Shown here: positions 61,518 through 64,000 of the stretch, piece after piece
How positions within the stretch are numbered: the first letter of the stretch is position 1
How the letters are laid out: each line of letters begins with the position of its first letter
Source: Archegozetes longisetosus
Taxonomy: Eukaryota; Arthropoda; Arachnida; Sarcoptiformes; Trhypochthoniidae
NCBI GenBank assembly: GCA_018873245.2
Contig: JAEMBT020000002.1
Coordinates: 1,308,001-1,372,000 of the forward strand
Direction: 5' to 3'
DNA length: 64,000 bases
The notes under the pieces: model-generated
What the model was told of the DNA's origin: nothing
Databases searched by the model: none
The model's input: the letters and a program-made list of their open reading frames with translations, nothing else
Position numbers and translations under genes: made by a program

Positions 61518-64000
61518 TATATATCAGATCACCCCATAAGTTTCTGAACTTGTACAATCTGTCAGGATTCATGAGATCTTACTTATGCATATATTTTTAT
61601 CGATATTTTGCACTAATTTTGTAAAGATAGAATATAAAGATCATAAATAATTGGTTATATCAAGCTTTCACTGTAGTAAACTTACAGAGGGAGCAGGACA
61701 TCGACTTCGATTAAAGCACACAAAATATCTTGTCGAATACTTGCATCTATTATGTGGTATTAAACAAAAGAAGACTTTGTTTGATGTATTTGTTGGTTGA
61801 TCGCCGCAATACTCGTTTGACCTGAACCCCAAGACAGTTTCGATCTTTGATTTACAAAACTAGAATTTGCAAGTATTTGAACACTGTTAGCATTCATAAA
61901 TTGATTTCTATTCTATCGATTGACTGAATTGATGTGATTTCATATATTAAACTTTACGTTTAATTTATTTTAAATGAATTAATACATTTTTAACTTTATA
62001 TAGAGTTCCTCTAAACTTATTATTAGAACGAGTTCATACAGAAGTCATATTTAAGCGAATACAGTAAAAGCTAGATATGAATTGCGAAGAGTAATAACCA
62101 GTTATATCCAGTTAAGTTTTTTAAAATGTGAATTATATTCTTTGACTCGTGTTTTATCTATTTTTAAAAAAAAGTTCGCACATGTTTCAATGAGAAACTA
62201 AGAATTTATTGCTATGACAAATTTAAGCTTTTTATTTGAATAAGACTCTTGAGCAACTTTAAATCAGTTTTCTCTATTTGATTCATTAAACGATAACCGT
62301 TTATTACTTTGTCATTCATATAACGAATCTCGATGTAACGAACAAAAACTTTAGCCTCTTGAGTGTTCGTTATATCGAACTTTTATTGTATTCGTATTTC
62401 AAGCTTGATAAGTGTTTTGAAAGCTTTGGCTTTATTTTTATGAAATAAACGCTTATAAACAGTTTTCAAAGGAATAGCAAAGAATGCGCAAACTTTTTAT
62501 CCACTTAATATCAAATTGCTATCAATAAAAAGGGCCCCACAAAAGCCTTCATTCATAACAATAACGATATTTCGCAGAAACTCTTGAATAGCGGCATCGA
62601 TTCGATTAAAATTGAATTAAGGATGCCAATGATTGTTCGATTAATGCTTTGAGTTAATTTGATTCTATTATTATTTTACTTAAACCACATCAAATAGCAT
62701 TAATACAAAAGTTGGAATCTTTTTATTACGCCGCTGTCCATTGTATTGGACTGATTAATAGTTCGATTTGGCTTTAGATTCTTTCAAAACTATTGCTAGA
62801 AAAACATGAAAAACTTGGACTAAACAACACAACTTTCAAATATAAAAAAACTGAGGACTTTCAATCTATCTTTGATGTTTGGTCTCTAAGAGCTGACTCT
62901 CCATAAGGAAACTTTTGTTTATAATGTTAAAATATGCAAAATCTCGATTCAAATGACTTGAGGCTAAACCACTGCATGTCAAGAATATTTGATGCAAAAC
63001 TATCATAATAAAAAACATCATATCAAAGCATTAATGAAAAATATGAATTGCATCAATTAATGTGAAAAATATTTTTTTCAGCCCTGTAAAAATTTAAATT
63101 CTAGAAATTAATTGAGCATATATTTTTAAAACTAACAATTGACAAAAGAAAGTGGAAAATTAAACTAAAAGTCAACAAATATGGGATATTAGAGAATATT
63201 TTACATGACATGTTATAGATGTACATGTTATTTAATGAAGTTAAATTTCTACACTGCACGAATGAGATTTTAGATTTTGCAAGTTTACTCAAATAGTATT
63301 TATTGGAAAGGTTTCTAAAAATGTGTTAAGTCACTTATCAGAAATCGTTATCATAGGCTGAACTGTAACTTTTAAAGCTTTAGTATAAACACTAAATTAA
63401 TTATGAACTTCGGGTCAAAATCATTTATATAAATATTAGAAAAAATAGTAAATATTTCTGAAAGTATGAATCAAAGCATAAAGGAAAAGGAAGTCAAATT
63501 AAATGTATATAGACGTGGTCAAATTAATAAAGCTATAAGTGGTGAAAAATATGAAGCTCATTATACCAAAAAGAATGTGAACTCGAAAAATTGTTGTTTC
63601 ACTTTTCAATGCAAATGCAAATGCTATTCAAAGTTTACTCATTGTATGAACACATCAATTTAAATGTATAAACTCAATCAAATTTTGTTATTTTGAAGAC
63701 AATTTAACCAAATATTTGATAACTTTAAAATATGCGGTTTTTTGTAGAAAAGTTTGATAAAATAAACTTTTATCATTCAGAATATAGATTTGATAACAAA
63801 GTCAGCTCAAAGTAATAGCCTATTGCTAATAAAATTTTCTTTTAAAGCAATTAAGTGTTTATTGAAATGCAAGTATAAATTGTTTTAAGTAAACTTGTTG
63901 CAAAAACTCATTTACATAAAGTTATTGAACTTTGTCAATTTTGAGTGTCAATTAATCTAAATATGCAATTTTTAAGAATACAAAACAGAGTCATACTTTA
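61518..64000. other. No gene recognised
   Basis: AT-rich. At 62318-62385 there are inverted ATAACGAAT / GTTCGTTATATCGAAC blocks reminiscent of pogo/Tigger transposon ends. A 65-codon frame at 63466-63663 ends in a Cys cluster but has no family match that I know. Confidence 0.4.

Noticed and set aside
63466..63663. 65-codon frame ending in a Cys cluster (CCFTFQCKCKC)
   Set aside because: No signal peptide, family match or clear gene structure. Kept only as a note.
1..64000. CRISPR arrays, operons, riboswitches, rRNA and tRNA genes
   Set aside because: None seen. The window is animal nuclear DNA with spliceosomal introns, and no tRNA cloverleaf was recognised by eye.

Overview
The window looks like nuclear DNA of an arthropod, most likely an acariform mite. 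The DNA is AT-rich, genes carry many short to medium introns (55 bp to 3.7 kb) with GT-AG ends, and the gene content fits: an ABCH-type half transporter, a CYP315-like mitochondrial P450, a divergent ionotropic receptor, an intronless RCC1/BTB protein, a chitinase-like GH18 protein and an animal thaumatin-like protein. The taxon is inferred from gene content, since no rRNA or mitochondrial sequence is present. I rebuilt eight multi-exon or single-exon genes by checking splice sites and reading phase by eye. All join in phase. One, the mucin-like gene, has an in-frame stop.

Layout. 0.2-3.0 kb (minus): ionotropic-receptor-like gene, 3 exons. 4.7-9.1 kb: a block of mobile DNA, comprising a foldback element and a degenerate repeat interrupted by a dead Tc1-like transposon. 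10.7-13.0 kb (minus): GH18 chitinase-like gene, 7 exons, with altered catalytic motif. 14.2-15.8 kb (plus): intronless RCC1-repeat/BTB protein with TATA box and initiator. 17.3-19.5 kb: second copy of the degenerate repeat, in inverse orientation and without the transposon, followed by a small MITE and a foldback element. 20.9-22.75 kb (minus): thaumatin-like gene with a probable non-coding first exon and TATA box. 22.8-29.0 kb: non-coding, with palindromic repeats and a foldback element. 29.0-35.9 kb (minus): nine-exon mitochondrial P450, best match CYP315A1. 36.0-43.5 kb: no gene recognised, with a GA microsatellite. 43.5-48.4 kb (minus): transcription elongation factor Spt4, 4 exons. 48.96-50.5 kb (plus): Orai calcium channel, 3 exons, head to head with Spt4. 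51.1-55.5 kb (plus): secreted Ser/Thr-rich mucin-like protein with hemopexin-like C-terminal repeats. 57.3-60.1 kb (plus): ABCH-type half transporter, 5 exons. Two near-identical internally deleted Tc1/mariner copies sit in opposite orientation at 52.2-53.2 and 60.6-61.5 kb. 61.5-64 kb: no gene seen.

The genes are ordinary eukaryotic singletons and no operon or pathway cluster is evident. The most unusual content is the repeat landscape: five families of long inverted-repeat elements, three 55-56 bp hairpins (two of them inside introns), a palindromic unit repeated three times, and an insertion whose pre-insertion site is preserved 10 kb away. The functional oddities are the GH18 active-site changes, the stop codon in the mucin-like gene and the altered outer turret of Orai.
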